From: an uncultured Clostridia bacterium
Lineage (GTDB): Bacteria; Bacillota; Clostridia; Christensenellales; Borkfalkiaceae
DNA: 58,764 bases
Assembly (NCBI GenBank): GCA_947625865.1
Contig: CANQQD010000008.1
Coordinates: 1 to 58,764 of the forward strand
Direction: 5' to 3'
In this document: piece by piece, positions 49,283-57,296 of the stretch
How the letters are laid out: each line of letters begins with the position of its first letter
Position numbering within the stretch: the stretch's first letter is position 1
Position numbers and translations under genes: made by a program
Notes under the pieces: generated by a model
The model's database searches: none
The model's input: only the letters and a program-made list of their open reading frames with translations
What the model was told of the DNA's origin: nothing

Positions 49283-49407
49283 ACTTCGTTCTGCTGTGTT
49301 GCGCTGCGGCAACTTTCAGTCATTTACGTTTAAGTAAACTCCTTCAAGTTTTCCTCGCGCGCCTTGCATAACTCGCTTCTGACCGCTTGTAGACTCCGTA
49401 ATTGCAC
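49278..49407 (+). repeat. post-stop module at the ATP-grasp gene end
   Basis: Plus-strand copy. TGTATAAACTTCG aligns with the module's GTGATAAACTTCG, so the gene's stop lies in module sequence. CTGTGTTGCGCT is followed by a TTTAC/GTAAA hairpin (49323-49327 with 49334-49338) and CTCC, as in the copy at 7113-7261. It ends CCGCTTGTAGACTCCGTAATTGC. The first hairpin strand is missing or supplied by coding sequence. Confidence 0.75.
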
Positions 49408-49478
49408 CTCCCGCAATTTAGGATAATTAAAAAACATTAAACCTCGACATTTCGTGCGCACGGAGCAACGCCACTCTC

Positions 49479-49583
49479 TGTCATTCTGAGGCGTTAGCCG
49501 AAGAATCTGTCGCGCAGCGACTTTTTTTTGGTTGCCTTACGGCAACAGATTCTTCGTCGGGCTCCGCCCTCCTCAGAATGACA
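49479..49583. mobile_element. compact TGTCATTC inverted-repeat element
   Basis: 105 bp consisting almost only of the two inverted ends: TGTCATTCTGAGGCG...GAAGAATCTGTCGC on the left and GGCAACAGATTCTTCG...CCTCAGAATGACA on the right. The right end is nearly the same as that of the GIY-YIG element, so this looks like its minimal non-coding derivative. Confidence 0.75.
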
Positions 49584-49686
49584 AGGCGGTGGAGGTGGCG
49601 AACCCTCGCGCAGAAACAAAAAGTAAGCGCGCTCCTCGTTCTACTCGCTTCTCACCGCTTGTAGACTCCGTAATTGCACCCCTAAC

Positions 49687-49740
49687 CTTGCCCTCTTCCG
49701 TCGCCGACGGGGGAGGGTGTCACGAAGTGACGGGTGGGAG
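49687..49740 (-). repeat. 54-bp two-hairpin module, reverse
   Basis: CTTGCCCTCTTCC start and GGGTGGGAG end, with the standard GTCAC/GTGAC and CCGTC/GACGG stems. Preceded and followed by module tails (CTCCGTAATTGC, CTTCGTAATTGC). Confidence 0.85.
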
Positions 49741-49850
49741 TAACCAATCCACAGCGACTGGCGCGCGCCTTGCATAACTCGCTTCTACCCACCGCAGGAC
49801 TTCGTAATTGCAGAAAACTCCGTCATTCCAATCACATAAATTTTTCAATA

Positions 49851-49890
49851 GCGGCGGGCGCAAAATTGCGCCCGCCGCTGTTTGTTTTTT
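49851..49890. terminator. bidirectional terminator downstream of glpK
   Basis: 13-bp stem GCGGCGGGCGCAA / TTGCGCCCGCCGC with a 2-nt loop, T-rich on both outer sides (TTTGTTTTTT on the plus strand). Same GCGGCGGGCGC core as at 15096, 16133 and 51496. Confidence 0.85.
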
Positions 49891-49948
49891 CGTAAAATCT
49901 CAATCTGAAGATGCGGCAGACCGTGGAAAAAGCCGACGCGTATTGACT

Positions 49949-51430
49949 TTAATTCAATCGCGCCCTCTCCACCGCCTTTTTCCAGCCCGAAAGAAGGGAT
50001 AATCTTTCCCCCTCATCCATGCCGGGCAAAAATACTCGGCGCGCGCCGCCCCCGAGCAGTTTCAAAACGTCCCCCTCGCTCCATACGCCCGCGCTTATCC
50101 CCGCTAAAAACGCCGCGCCGAGCACGGTGGATTCGCCGCTGCGCGAGCGCACCACCTCCGCGCGGAGGATATCGGACTGGAACTGCATCAAAAATCTGTT
50201 AGCGCTCGCCCCGCCGTCCACCGAGAGGCGGGTTATGCTTATGCCCGCGTCCTTTTCCATAGCCTTTACAACGTCGTACACCTGATAGGCTATGCCCTCC
50301 AGCGAGGCGCGTATTATCTGGTCTTTGGTCGTGCCGCGGGTTATGCCCGTTATTGTGCCGCGCGCGTTGGCGTCCCAATAGGGCGCGCCAAGCCCCGTGA
50401 ACGCCGGAACGACGTACACCCCGCCGCTGTTTTTTGCACGGAGCGCGGCTCTCCCGCTCGCCGCCGCCGACTTTATGAGCCCCATTCCGTCCCTGAGCCA
50501 CTGCACAACCGCTCCGCCGACAAACACCGAGCCCTCCAAAACATAGCACGGCTTTCCCCCTGCCGTTGCGCCGAGGGTGGTGACGAGCCCGTTTTCGCTC
50601 TTCACGGGCGCGCCGCCCGTGTTCATCAAAAGGAAGCACCCCGTGCCGTATGTATTTTTTATATCGCCCGCTTCAAAACAACCCTGTCCGAACAGCGAGC
50701 CCTGCTGGTCGCCCACGACCGAGTGTACGTGCACGCCCTTCAGCGGCTCTGTTTCTATTTCGCCGAAGTCGTGCGCCGAGGGATATACATGCGGCAACAT
50801 GCCCGAAGGTATATCGAAGAGCCGCAAAAGCTCCTTATCCCACTCCAATGTGTGAATATTGAAGAGCATCGTGCGGGCGGCGTTCGTGTAGTCCGTAGCA
50901 AAAATTTTGCCGCCGGAGAGCTTGAAAAGTAAATATGTATCCACCGTTCCGAAGCAAAGCTCGCCCCGCTCGGCGCGCTCCCGCGCCCCGTCAACGTTGT
51001 CAAGTATCCACTTTATTTTTGTCGCCGAAAAGTAGGCGTCGGGCACGAGCCCCGTCCTGTTGTATATCCTCTCGGAAAAGCCGTCGTGCACCAGCTTTTT
51101 GCAGTAATCCGCCGTGCGGCGGCACTGCCACACAATGGCGTTATACACCGGCTCGCCCGTGCGCCTGTCCCATACGACGGTCGTTTCGCGCTGGTTGGTT
51201 ATGCCCACAGCCGCAATGTCCGCAGCCGCAAGCCCCGCCCCGTTCAGCGCAAGCTCCACCACCGAGCGCACCGAACTCCAGATATCGGCGGGCGAGTGCT
51301 CCACCCAGCCGGGTTTGGGATATATTTGGGGAAATTCGCGCTGATAGCCGCACACGCACTCTCCCCTTTGTCCGTAAATATGGGCGCGCGTGGAGGTCGT
51401 GCCCTGGTCTATTGCAAGTATGTATTTCAT
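49949..51430 (-). CDS. glpK: glycerol kinase
   Basis: 493 residues, FGGY family. Phosphorylates glycerol to glycerol 3-phosphate. ILAIDQGTTSTRAHIY at the start, GITNQRETTVVWDRRTGEPVYNAIVWQCRRT (substrate site), the GTGCFLLMNTG ATP loop and VDGGASANRFLMQFQ-DIL are all standard. The ATG lies 9 nt after a consensus -10 box, with no Shine-Dalgarno. No glpF or glpD is adjacent. Confidence 0.97.
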   Translation of the reverse strand: MKYILAIDQGTTSTRAHIYGQRGECVCGYQREFPQIYPKPGWVEHSPADIWSSVRSVVELALNGAGLAAADIAAVGITNQRETTVVWDRRTGEPVYNAIVWQCRRTADYCKKLVHDGFSERIYNRTGLVPDAYFSATKIKWILDNVDGARERAERGELCFGTVDTYLLFKLSGGKIFATDYTNAARTMLFNIHTLEWDKELLRLFDIPSGMLPHVYPSAHDFGEIETEPLKGVHVHSVVGDQQGSLFGQGCFEAGDIKNTYGTGCFLLMNTGGAPVKSENGLVTTLGATAGGKPCYVLEGSVFVGGAVVQWLRDGMGLIKSAAASGRAALRAKNSGGVYVVPAFTGLGAPYWDANARGTITGITRGTTKDQIIRASLEGIAYQVYDVVKAMEKDAGISITRLSVDGGASANRFLMQFQSDILRAEVVRSRSGESTVLGAAFLAGISAGVWSEGDVLKLLGGGARRVFLPGMDEGERLSLLSGWKKAVERARLN

Positions 51431-51439
51431 AACGCAATT

Positions 51440-51468
51440 ATTATAGCATATGCGCCGCTCTTTTTCAA
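51440..51468 (-). promoter_or_regulatory. glpK promoter, leaderless
   Basis: Minus strand TTGAAA (51463-51468), 17-nt spacer, TATAAT (51440-51445). The predicted start lies only about 2-4 nt before the glpK ATG. Confidence 0.8.
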
Positions 51469-51495
51469 TACCGATTTTGATTTAATGGTAAAAAT

Positions 51496-51530
51496 GCGGC
51501 GGGCGCGAATTTCCGCGCCCGCCGCAACAC
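51496..51530 (-). terminator. terminator of the 54-aa gene
   Basis: 12-bp stem GCGGCGGGCGCG / CGCGCCCGCCGC with loop AATTTC. On the minus strand it is followed by ATTTTTACC. Confidence 0.85.
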
Positions 51531-51532
51531 CT

Positions 51533-51697
51533 TTATTCAATTGAATCGTGCCCGTCAATTTCGTTATACATTTTGTGGAAAAGCGCCACCTCGTCCGGGT
51601 CCAGCGAAACCTTCTGGAACAGCCCCGTGCACTCGTTCGCCGAGGCGCAGCCCTCCATAAGCTCCTCTATCTGCTTCTTTGATTTACGTTTGCTCAT
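51533..51697 (-). CDS. 54-residue conserved-looking small protein
   Basis: Small ORF, MSKRKSKKQIEELMEG at the start, then CASANEC, GLFQKVSLDPDEVALFHKMYNEIDG, ending HDSIE. Basic N terminus, acidic C terminus, two cysteines 6 apart. Followed 3 nt later by a strong terminator, which supports it as a real gene. The ribosome site is weak. It may be cotranscribed after the GH4 gene (43 nt upstream). No family recognised. Confidence 0.65.
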   Translation of the reverse strand: MSKRKSKKQIEELMEGCASANECTGLFQKVSLDPDEVALFHKMYNEIDGHDSIE

Positions 51698-51740
51698 ACC
51701 ATAAGCTTGCGCAAAAACTCAACATATATCCGCAAAAGGC

Positions 51741-53138
51741 TCAAATTTTACTCAAATCGTAAAAATCCTTAAGGTAGGGCTCCGTTGCGCCTGTCATCTC
51801 TTTAAACAGCGCATACCCCTCGTCAACGGAGAGCTTTGAGCACAGCGGCTGGTTTATAAACGACGCAAATATCTCGTTTAAATCCCTGTGCTTTATGCCC
51901 GAGTAGCACGCCTCTATATTCATTCCGTTGCGGTAGACGAGGTTTGTGACCGCGGGCGGAAGCTTATTGGCAACTACGGGCTTTACGGAGTCCGCGTCGA
52001 ACACGCAGTTTGTCTCCACCACCATTCCCTGCGGCATATCGGGCATCTGCCCGCGGTTGGGCATGTTTACGTTGGAGACTAATTTGCCGCCGCCCAAAAC
52101 CGCCTGCATGAGATAGGTGGCTTCCTCGTCCGAATGTATGACGTCGACGGGCTTTTTGCCCTCCGCCATAAGTTCGCTTTCCTCTATTTTCTCCCTTTGG
52201 TCGGCTCTGCGGTAGTCAACGCTCGTCAGATGGTACAGCCACTCTTTCACCTGTGCGGGGTCGCGGATATACCAGTCGTTGTTCATAAACTCCACAAGGT
52301 GCCTGTCCCCCGCCGCGGCAAGCACGCCGTAGCGGCGGTACAGATCGAACTTCACCTTGTTTCCGTAGAGGAACGGGTCGCTGCCCAAATGGTCGCATTT
52401 GCCGTGCCCGAGCTGTTCGCAGTAGCCTTTTTCGTAATACATATCCATAAAACGGGGCAAAAGCGCTAACAGATCCACGCCCTTGTAGCGCGCCTCGGTT
52501 ATCCACGTGAAGTGGTTTATGCCGCTTGCGTCTATGGTTATCTCGTGCCTGTCGGGACGGGGAATTTTTAAAATCTCCGCAGCAACGCACGCCAGAAGTT
52601 CCTGCGCGTGGAACACCTCGTGGCAGCACCCGAACGCCTTTATCTGCGGGAACACGTCGTAGAGGGTCTTCGTGCATATCGACATGGGATTAGTGAAGTT
52701 TATCACCCACGCCTTGGGGCAAGCTTCGGCTATAGCCTCGGCAAAGCCCTCGTATAAAGGCACGGTGCGCATAGCCCTGAGCACTCCGCCCGGTCCCACC
52801 GTGTCGCCCACGGCCTGGTATATGCCGTACTTTTCGGGCAGATGCACGTCCGCCGCCATTTCGTCGAACGTCCCCGGCAGAATGGAGCAGACGACAAAGT
52901 CCGCGCCCTTTAACGCCTCTTTAAGCGTGTCGCACACGGTGTATTTCCACTTGGAGACGGTGCGGACGTCCCCGTTTATCCTCTCGCCTATCCGCATATT
53001 GCGTATAGCCGCGGGCTTATCGATATCGTAGAGTGCGATCTCTCCGCATAAGCCCTCCGTGAGCGCGAGGTCGTACATAAACACCCTCGCCCACATCTTG
53101 GAACCGCCGCCTATGTAGGCGATCTTTATATCATTCAT
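51741..53138 (-). CDS. GH4 glycosidase, probably alpha-galacturonidase-like
   Basis: 465 residues, glycoside hydrolase family 4, which uses NAD+ and a divalent metal in a redox elimination mechanism. KIAYIGGGSKMWARV is the NAD-binding Rossmann start, NFTNPMSICTKTLY the substrate loop, and GCCHEVFHAQE the metal-binding Cys-His. The INHFTWI-type segment (GINHFTWITEARY) resembles the LplD/alpha-galacturonidase branch more than MelA (CHSVQ), but substrate is not certain. The ATG at 53138 has a G-rich Shine-Dalgarno. No transporter is adjacent. Confidence 0.85.
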   Translation of the reverse strand: MNDIKIAYIGGGSKMWARVFMYDLALTEGLCGEIALYDIDKPAAIRNMRIGERINGDVRTVSKWKYTVCDTLKEALKGADFVVCSILPGTFDEMAADVHLPEKYGIYQAVGDTVGPGGVLRAMRTVPLYEGFAEAIAEACPKAWVINFTNPMSICTKTLYDVFPQIKAFGCCHEVFHAQELLACVAAEILKIPRPDRHEITIDASGINHFTWITEARYKGVDLLALLPRFMDMYYEKGYCEQLGHGKCDHLGSDPFLYGNKVKFDLYRRYGVLAAAGDRHLVEFMNNDWYIRDPAQVKEWLYHLTSVDYRRADQREKIEESELMAEGKKPVDVIHSDEEATYLMQAVLGGGKLVSNVNMPNRGQMPDMPQGMVVETNCVFDADSVKPVVANKLPPAVTNLVYRNGMNIEACYSGIKHRDLNEIFASFINQPLCSKLSVDEGYALFKEMTGATEPYLKDFYDLSKI

Positions 53139-53195
53139 TATATCCCCCCCTTTGAATTTTCCGCCGTATTTTTGCAAAAAACTCAACACGTACGG

Positions 53196-53354
53196 CTATT
53201 TTTCGTTTTCGCCGTCCTCTTTTTCGGCAGACGGCTGCTCTTCCTTGTCGCCGTCCCGAAGCTCCGCGAGCATCTTTAAAATTTGCTCTTCGGAGAGCTC
53301 CTCGCTCGTTTTTTGAAGTTTGCCGTAGGCAAGTTTGTCGTGGTGGATTGTCAT
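53196..53354 (-). CDS. 52-residue acidic small protein, coupled to bcp
   Basis: Starts 1 nt after the bcp stop (TAATATG). MTIHHDKLAYGKLQKTS at the start, then a predicted helix (EELSEEQILKMLAELRDG) and a strongly charged tail (KEEQPSAEKEDGENEK). The tight spacing argues for translation. No family recognised. Confidence 0.65.
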   Translation of the reverse strand: MTIHHDKLAYGKLQKTSEELSEEQILKMLAELRDGDKEEQPSAEKEDGENEK

Positions 53355-53355
53355 A

Positions 53356-53814
53356 TTATATCCCCAAAAGCTCTATTATCTCGGCGGCGTTGGTGTCGGG
53401 CTTGACTTTGGGCATTATATGTGCGATCTTCCCCTCTTCGTCGATTATGAAAGTGGTGCGCACAACGCCCATGGAGGGCTTGCCGTAAAGCTTTTTCTCC
53501 TGCCAAACGCCGTAGTCCTTTATGGCTTTGAGCTCCGGGTCGGAAAGCAGAATAAAGGGCAAGCCGTATTTTTCGGCGAATTTTTTGTGCGATTCCACGC
53601 CGTCCTTGGATATTCCTATCACAACCACGTCCGCCGCCTTAAAGCGGGAGTATGCGCCCGCGAAAGCGCACGCCTGACGGGTGCAGCCGGGGGTGTTGTC
53701 CTTGGGATAAAAATAGAGCACAACCTTTTTGCCTCTGAACGACGAAAGCCTGACCTCCTCTCCCCCGCCGTTCAAAAGGCATATTTCGGGAGCCGTATCG
53801 TTGATATTCAGCAT
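53356..53814 (-). CDS. bcp: thiol peroxidase, Bcp/PrxQ type
   Basis: 152 residues. Reduces hydroperoxides using thioredoxin. The peroxidatic site is YPKDNTPGCTRQACAF (Thr and Cys of the PxxxTxxC motif). A second cysteine of the classical Bcp pair five residues later is absent, because the first Cys of the motif region (PGCT) is the peroxidatic one and QAC provides the nearby resolving Cys. N-terminal LNINDTAPEICLLNGGGEEVRLSSFRGKKVVLYFYP is typical. Followed by a 52-aa gene. Confidence 0.94.
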   Translation of the reverse strand: MLNINDTAPEICLLNGGGEEVRLSSFRGKKVVLYFYPKDNTPGCTRQACAFAGAYSRFKAADVVVIGISKDGVESHKKFAEKYGLPFILLSDPELKAIKDYGVWQEKKLYGKPSMGVVRTTFIIDEEGKIAHIMPKVKPDTNAAEIIELLGI

Positions 53815-53852
53815 AATTTCTCCTCCGGCCCGTTAAGGGCTTAAAATGGGTT

Positions 53853-55232
53853 TTATATTTTTTCGAGACAAACGAGAGTTTCGACGTGGCGGGTTTGGGG
53901 AAACATATCGAAGGGCGTTACGGAAAGTATTTTATATGGTGAAGAGGGCTCCTCACGTTTAAAGCCCTTTTCGCCGCCTAAAATAATGCCCGTATCCCGC
54001 GCGAGCGTTGCGGGATTGCAGGATATCAATATTATCTTGTCCGCGCCGCAGCTTGCCAGCTTTTCGCACACGGATCTCTCCATGCCCTTTCTGGGCGGGT
54101 CGCACACTATTACCCTCTTCCCCACGGCTCTATGCAGAACCTCGCCGAGCTTTTCCTCCACCTTGCCGCAGATATTGAACATTTTTCCCTCAAGCCCGTT
54201 GCGCCGCCTGAGTTCCTCCGCGCACAGCGAGGCTTCCTTTACCACCTCCACACCGAATGCCCTGCCGCATTTTTTTGCAAGCATGGCGGTCAAAAGCCCC
54301 CCGCCCGAATACAGATCTATCGCGGTGGCGTTCTCTCCGACCTCGGCGAGCACGCGGGCATAGAGCTTTGCGCGCATATCGTCGTTCACCTGCACGAAGG
54401 TCTCGGCGCCCGCGCCGTAAAATATACCCCCTTCTTCGGCTTCGAAACGCCCTTCGCCGCGGCATATGTGCCACTCTTCCGAAAAAATGACGTTTGAAGT
54501 GGAGTTGTTCACGTTTAAAAGCAGGGTGAAGTTTGAAAAGTATTTTTCAAGCTCCGAAACGAGCGGCTTCACGTCCGTTTTTCTTGTGGCGACGAGGGCT
54601 ATAATAAACTTCCCCTTTATTTCCCTGACCACTATCTGCCGCAGTTCGCCGCTGCGCGTTTTTTCGTCGTAGCCCTTTAAACCGCACACGTCCGCGTATT
54701 TTTTTACGGCCGAGATTATATTTTTTACCCATTCGGACTGTATAAGGCAATCCTCCGCGGGCACTATCCTGTGGCTGCGCCGCGCGTAAAAGCCCAAAAC
54801 GGTATTCCCATCCCCGTCCACGCCTATGGGCAGGGCGAGTTTGTTGCGGTAGCGGTATTCCCTTTCGCAGGGCACGGTTGCGTTCACGGGGGCATATATG
54901 CCGCCCAATTTCTTCAAGGTGTTCTCCACGAGCGTCCTTTTGAACTCAAGCTGGGCCGAGTAAGCCATGTGCTGGAGATCGCAGCCGCCGCACCTTTTGA
55001 AGAGCGGGCAGGGCGCTCCGGTTCTCACGGGCGAACTCTTTAAGATCTCCTCGGCTTTGCCGTAGGCGATCCTGCCGTCCTCCTGCGTTTTCAGAACCCT
55101 GAAGCGCACCTCTTCGCCAACGTTGCAAAAGGGCACAAACGCCGTTGTGCCCCCGCATCTTATTATTCCTTCCCCGCCGCTGCCGAGCGCCTCCACCGTG
55201 CCCTCGTACAGCCCGTTTTTTTCCACGTTCAT
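53853..55232 (-). CDS. 23S rRNA (uracil-C5)-methyltransferase, RlmD/RumA family
   Basis: 459 residues. SAM-dependent m5U methyltransferase of 23S rRNA. N-terminal TRAM domain (GTVEALGSGGEGIIRCGGTTAFVPFCNVGEEV), the [4Fe-4S] cysteine cluster (CPLFKRCGGCDLQH with an earlier Cys), SAM-binding DLYSGGGLLTAMLAKKCG, and the catalytic VCDPPRKGM...LISCNPATLARD. The ATG at 55232 overlaps the upstream stop as ATGA. Bacillota carry several paralogues (RlmCD type), so the exact uridine is not certain. Confidence 0.93.
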   Translation of the reverse strand: MNVEKNGLYEGTVEALGSGGEGIIRCGGTTAFVPFCNVGEEVRFRVLKTQEDGRIAYGKAEEILKSSPVRTGAPCPLFKRCGGCDLQHMAYSAQLEFKRTLVENTLKKLGGIYAPVNATVPCEREYRYRNKLALPIGVDGDGNTVLGFYARRSHRIVPAEDCLIQSEWVKNIISAVKKYADVCGLKGYDEKTRSGELRQIVVREIKGKFIIALVATRKTDVKPLVSELEKYFSNFTLLLNVNNSTSNVIFSEEWHICRGEGRFEAEEGGIFYGAGAETFVQVNDDMRAKLYARVLAEVGENATAIDLYSGGGLLTAMLAKKCGRAFGVEVVKEASLCAEELRRRNGLEGKMFNICGKVEEKLGEVLHRAVGKRVIVCDPPRKGMERSVCEKLASCGADKIILISCNPATLARDTGIILGGEKGFKREEPSSPYKILSVTPFDMFPQTRHVETLVCLEKI

Positions 55233-55789
55233 TTTCTTATCCTGTATATAAGCGCGTTCACCATTATCTGGCACCTGAAGATGAGATAGTCATACACCAA
55301 AAACGCTACCGCCCCCACAACGGGAATGAGGATATATATGTAGTTTTTGATGTTTTCGTACGTCTGCGACCCCGCAAAGCCCACGCCTATGAAGCCGTAC
55401 AGGATCATAAAATATCCCGCGAACAGCGTGCCGACGAACCACACCGCCTTTATGGCGTAAGCTACCCAGCGGTTTATTTTGAATTTTATCTGCATGGCGT
55501 TTGCCAGAGGGTGCAGCCCGAAAAACATTATAAAGGGCAGCAAATCCCAGAATTTTGCCGCCGCGCCGAGCACAACGGTAAGTATGCAGGTGCCGAGATA
55601 GGCCAGAAAGCCGCCGAGATAGAACTGCTTTGAAAGCGGCACCATCAGCGCAAGTATGGCTATCAGATACCATAGCCCCAAAAAATAGCCGCCCGCGAAA
55701 ATGCCCATTGACAGCGAGAGGACCGCCACGGAGCAGGATATGGCGGACAGGGCTATCTCAAATGATCTTGAGTACTTTTGTTTTCCCAT
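55229..55789 (-). CDS. six-span membrane protein, unknown function
   Basis: 186 residues, almost entirely hydrophobic, with five to six predicted membrane helices. GLHPLANAMQIKFKINRWVAYAIKAVWF in the middle and a basic C terminus. Likely a small Bacillota integral membrane protein of unassigned role. It is 1 nt after the J-domain-like gene and overlaps the methyltransferase gene by 4 nt. Confidence 0.78.
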   Translation of the reverse strand: MGKQKYSRSFEIALSAISCSVAVLSLSMGIFAGGYFLGLWYLIAILALMVPLSKQFYLGGFLAYLGTCILTVVLGAAAKFWDLLPFIMFFGLHPLANAMQIKFKINRWVAYAIKAVWFVGTLFAGYFMILYGFIGVGFAGSQTYENIKNYIYILIPVVGAVAFLVYDYLIFRCQIMVNALIYRIRK

Positions 55790-55790
55790 T

Positions 55791-56429
55791 TTAACGGCAG
55801 CAAGCGTCGCACATACAGCTCAGGCACATATATGTGTAGCAGCAATCTATGCAATTTGCGCAAAATCCGCCGCCCATTTGGTCCTGCGGACCCACGCTGT
55901 TCATATCCTGTCCCTGATACTGGCTCTTATAGCCTTGCCCGCTCTGCCCTTCCTGCCCGCTCTGGGCGCGTCCGGCGTTTATATGATTGTTGAGCTTGTT
56001 GTAATCGCTCTTGTATTTTTCGTTGCCGGGGTCGAGCTGAATGGCTATTTCAAGCTGCTTCTTGCTCTCGTTTATCCAGTTTTTACGGTAGAAAACCACG
56101 CTCTGCAGATAGTGCCACTGCGCGTTGCGCTCGTCAAAGGTGTCGAGCACGCGCTGGGCCTCGGCTATATTCCCCGCCTTTAACAGCTCCTCCACCTTGC
56201 GGAAGGAGGCGCCGCCGTCTGCCGCGGTGGCCGTCTCGTTGAGCTCCTCCAGGAGCTCCTGATATGCCGTCTCTATCTTCGTGAGCATCTTTGCGGCGTT
56301 ATTGCCCGCTTCGCCGTCCATAAAGCGCTCTTCGGAGTACTTTGCCTTTAAGCTCTTGTAGGCGGCTTCTATGTCCTGTGCCGTCGCGTCCTCGGACAGC
56401 CCCAAAATTTTAAGATTCTTCTTGTTCAT
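55791..56429 (-). CDS. J-domain-like/TPR protein with cysteine-rich C terminus
   Basis: 212 residues. Residues 1-60 read like a diverged J domain (LKILGLSEDATAQDIEAAYKSLKAKYSEERF), but the HPD loop is not apparent. A TPR-like helical repeat follows (FRKVEELLKAGNIAEAQRVLDTFDERNAQWHYLQSVVFYRKNW). A Gln/Gly/Ser linker leads to a C terminus with nine cysteines in 23 residues (CANCIDCC, CLSCMCDACC). The cysteine cluster suggests metal binding or membrane attachment. Start overlaps the DUF5685 gene end by 20 nt. Confidence 0.8.
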   Translation of the reverse strand: MNKKNLKILGLSEDATAQDIEAAYKSLKAKYSEERFMDGEAGNNAAKMLTKIETAYQELLEELNETATAADGGASFRKVEELLKAGNIAEAQRVLDTFDERNAQWHYLQSVVFYRKNWINESKKQLEIAIQLDPGNEKYKSDYNKLNNHINAGRAQSGQEGQSGQGYKSQYQGQDMNSVGPQDQMGGGFCANCIDCCYTYMCLSCMCDACCR

Positions 56430-57288
56430 TCTGAACCCCTTTTTCTCCGCACTTGCCGTAGAATATCCGCCTCGATTTAAGGGGGATCCCGCGGAGAATT
56501 ATATTGTCCGTTAAATCGTGGTTGAAGTTGAACTTTATGCCGCAAAGCCCCTCGCGCATGTCGGCAAATATGTTGTCGAGGATGAATTTCAGCTCTTCAC
56601 CGTGCTCCTCTATGACCTTATTTCTGTCCTTTTGCCCATACGTGTTGAGTATTACGTTATATCTGCCCTTTTTTACGTCCTTTTCGAAGTCGTCAAGGGC
56701 GTCGATTATATATACCCACTTGCCTATGGCGTAAAACAATTCGTCGGTGGACGGCGTTGCCGCCTCGCCCAAAACATAGCGGGAGAGCGACCTCATCATC
56801 TCCGCAGTCGGCTCCGCCGCCTCGTCTATAATAGCGCAGCCGCGCTTTTCCAGCTCCGCTTGCCTGTTTGTCTGCTCCCCGATTATATCCACTATCGCGG
56901 GGTGCAGCTTTTTGGCTTTTCTGAAGCCGCGCTTATAAAAATGCCTGAGCGCCGCCCGCTTTTCGCCGTCGCGCTTGTCGTCGCAGAGCTTATAATATGC
57001 AAGCGCGGTGTTCGCGCAGCCGAGCATTACGGTCAGGCCGTCGGGCTCTGCCATGGGACGGCGGCGTATCCAGTGCACCGCGCACCTCTTTTTTTCTATT
57101 TTTACGTCCTCGCCGCGGATATTATGAACGAGAGCCGACACAAACGCCATATCGTAGGTGAGCGCCGTGCGCGCGCACTGTCCGCAGCCCCTGCCTATGC
57201 TCTTGCAAAGCCCGCAGTACATGGCGTTGTAGAGCGTTTCGTCCTTTTTGAACAGGTAGGGCGTATCGGGGGAAATATATCCGAACAT
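56410..57288 (-). CDS. DUF5685 family protein
   Basis: 292 residues. MFGYISPDTPYLFKKDETLYNAMYCGLCKSIGRGCGQCARTALTYDMAF matches the start of DUF5685 proteins of Clostridia: CGLC and CGQC cysteine pairs, then a mostly helical domain. Function unknown. A J-domain-like gene directly downstream is a recurring neighbour, so the two probably act together, perhaps in metal or cofactor handling (inference only). Confidence 0.82.
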   Translation of the reverse strand: MFGYISPDTPYLFKKDETLYNAMYCGLCKSIGRGCGQCARTALTYDMAFVSALVHNIRGEDVKIEKKRCAVHWIRRRPMAEPDGLTVMLGCANTALAYYKLCDDKRDGEKRAALRHFYKRGFRKAKKLHPAIVDIIGEQTNRQAELEKRGCAIIDEAAEPTAEMMRSLSRYVLGEAATPSTDELFYAIGKWVYIIDALDDFEKDVKKGRYNVILNTYGQKDRNKVIEEHGEELKFILDNIFADMREGLCGIKFNFNHDLTDNIILRGIPLKSRRIFYGKCGEKGVQNEQEES

Positions 57289-57296
57289 AGCCCTCC

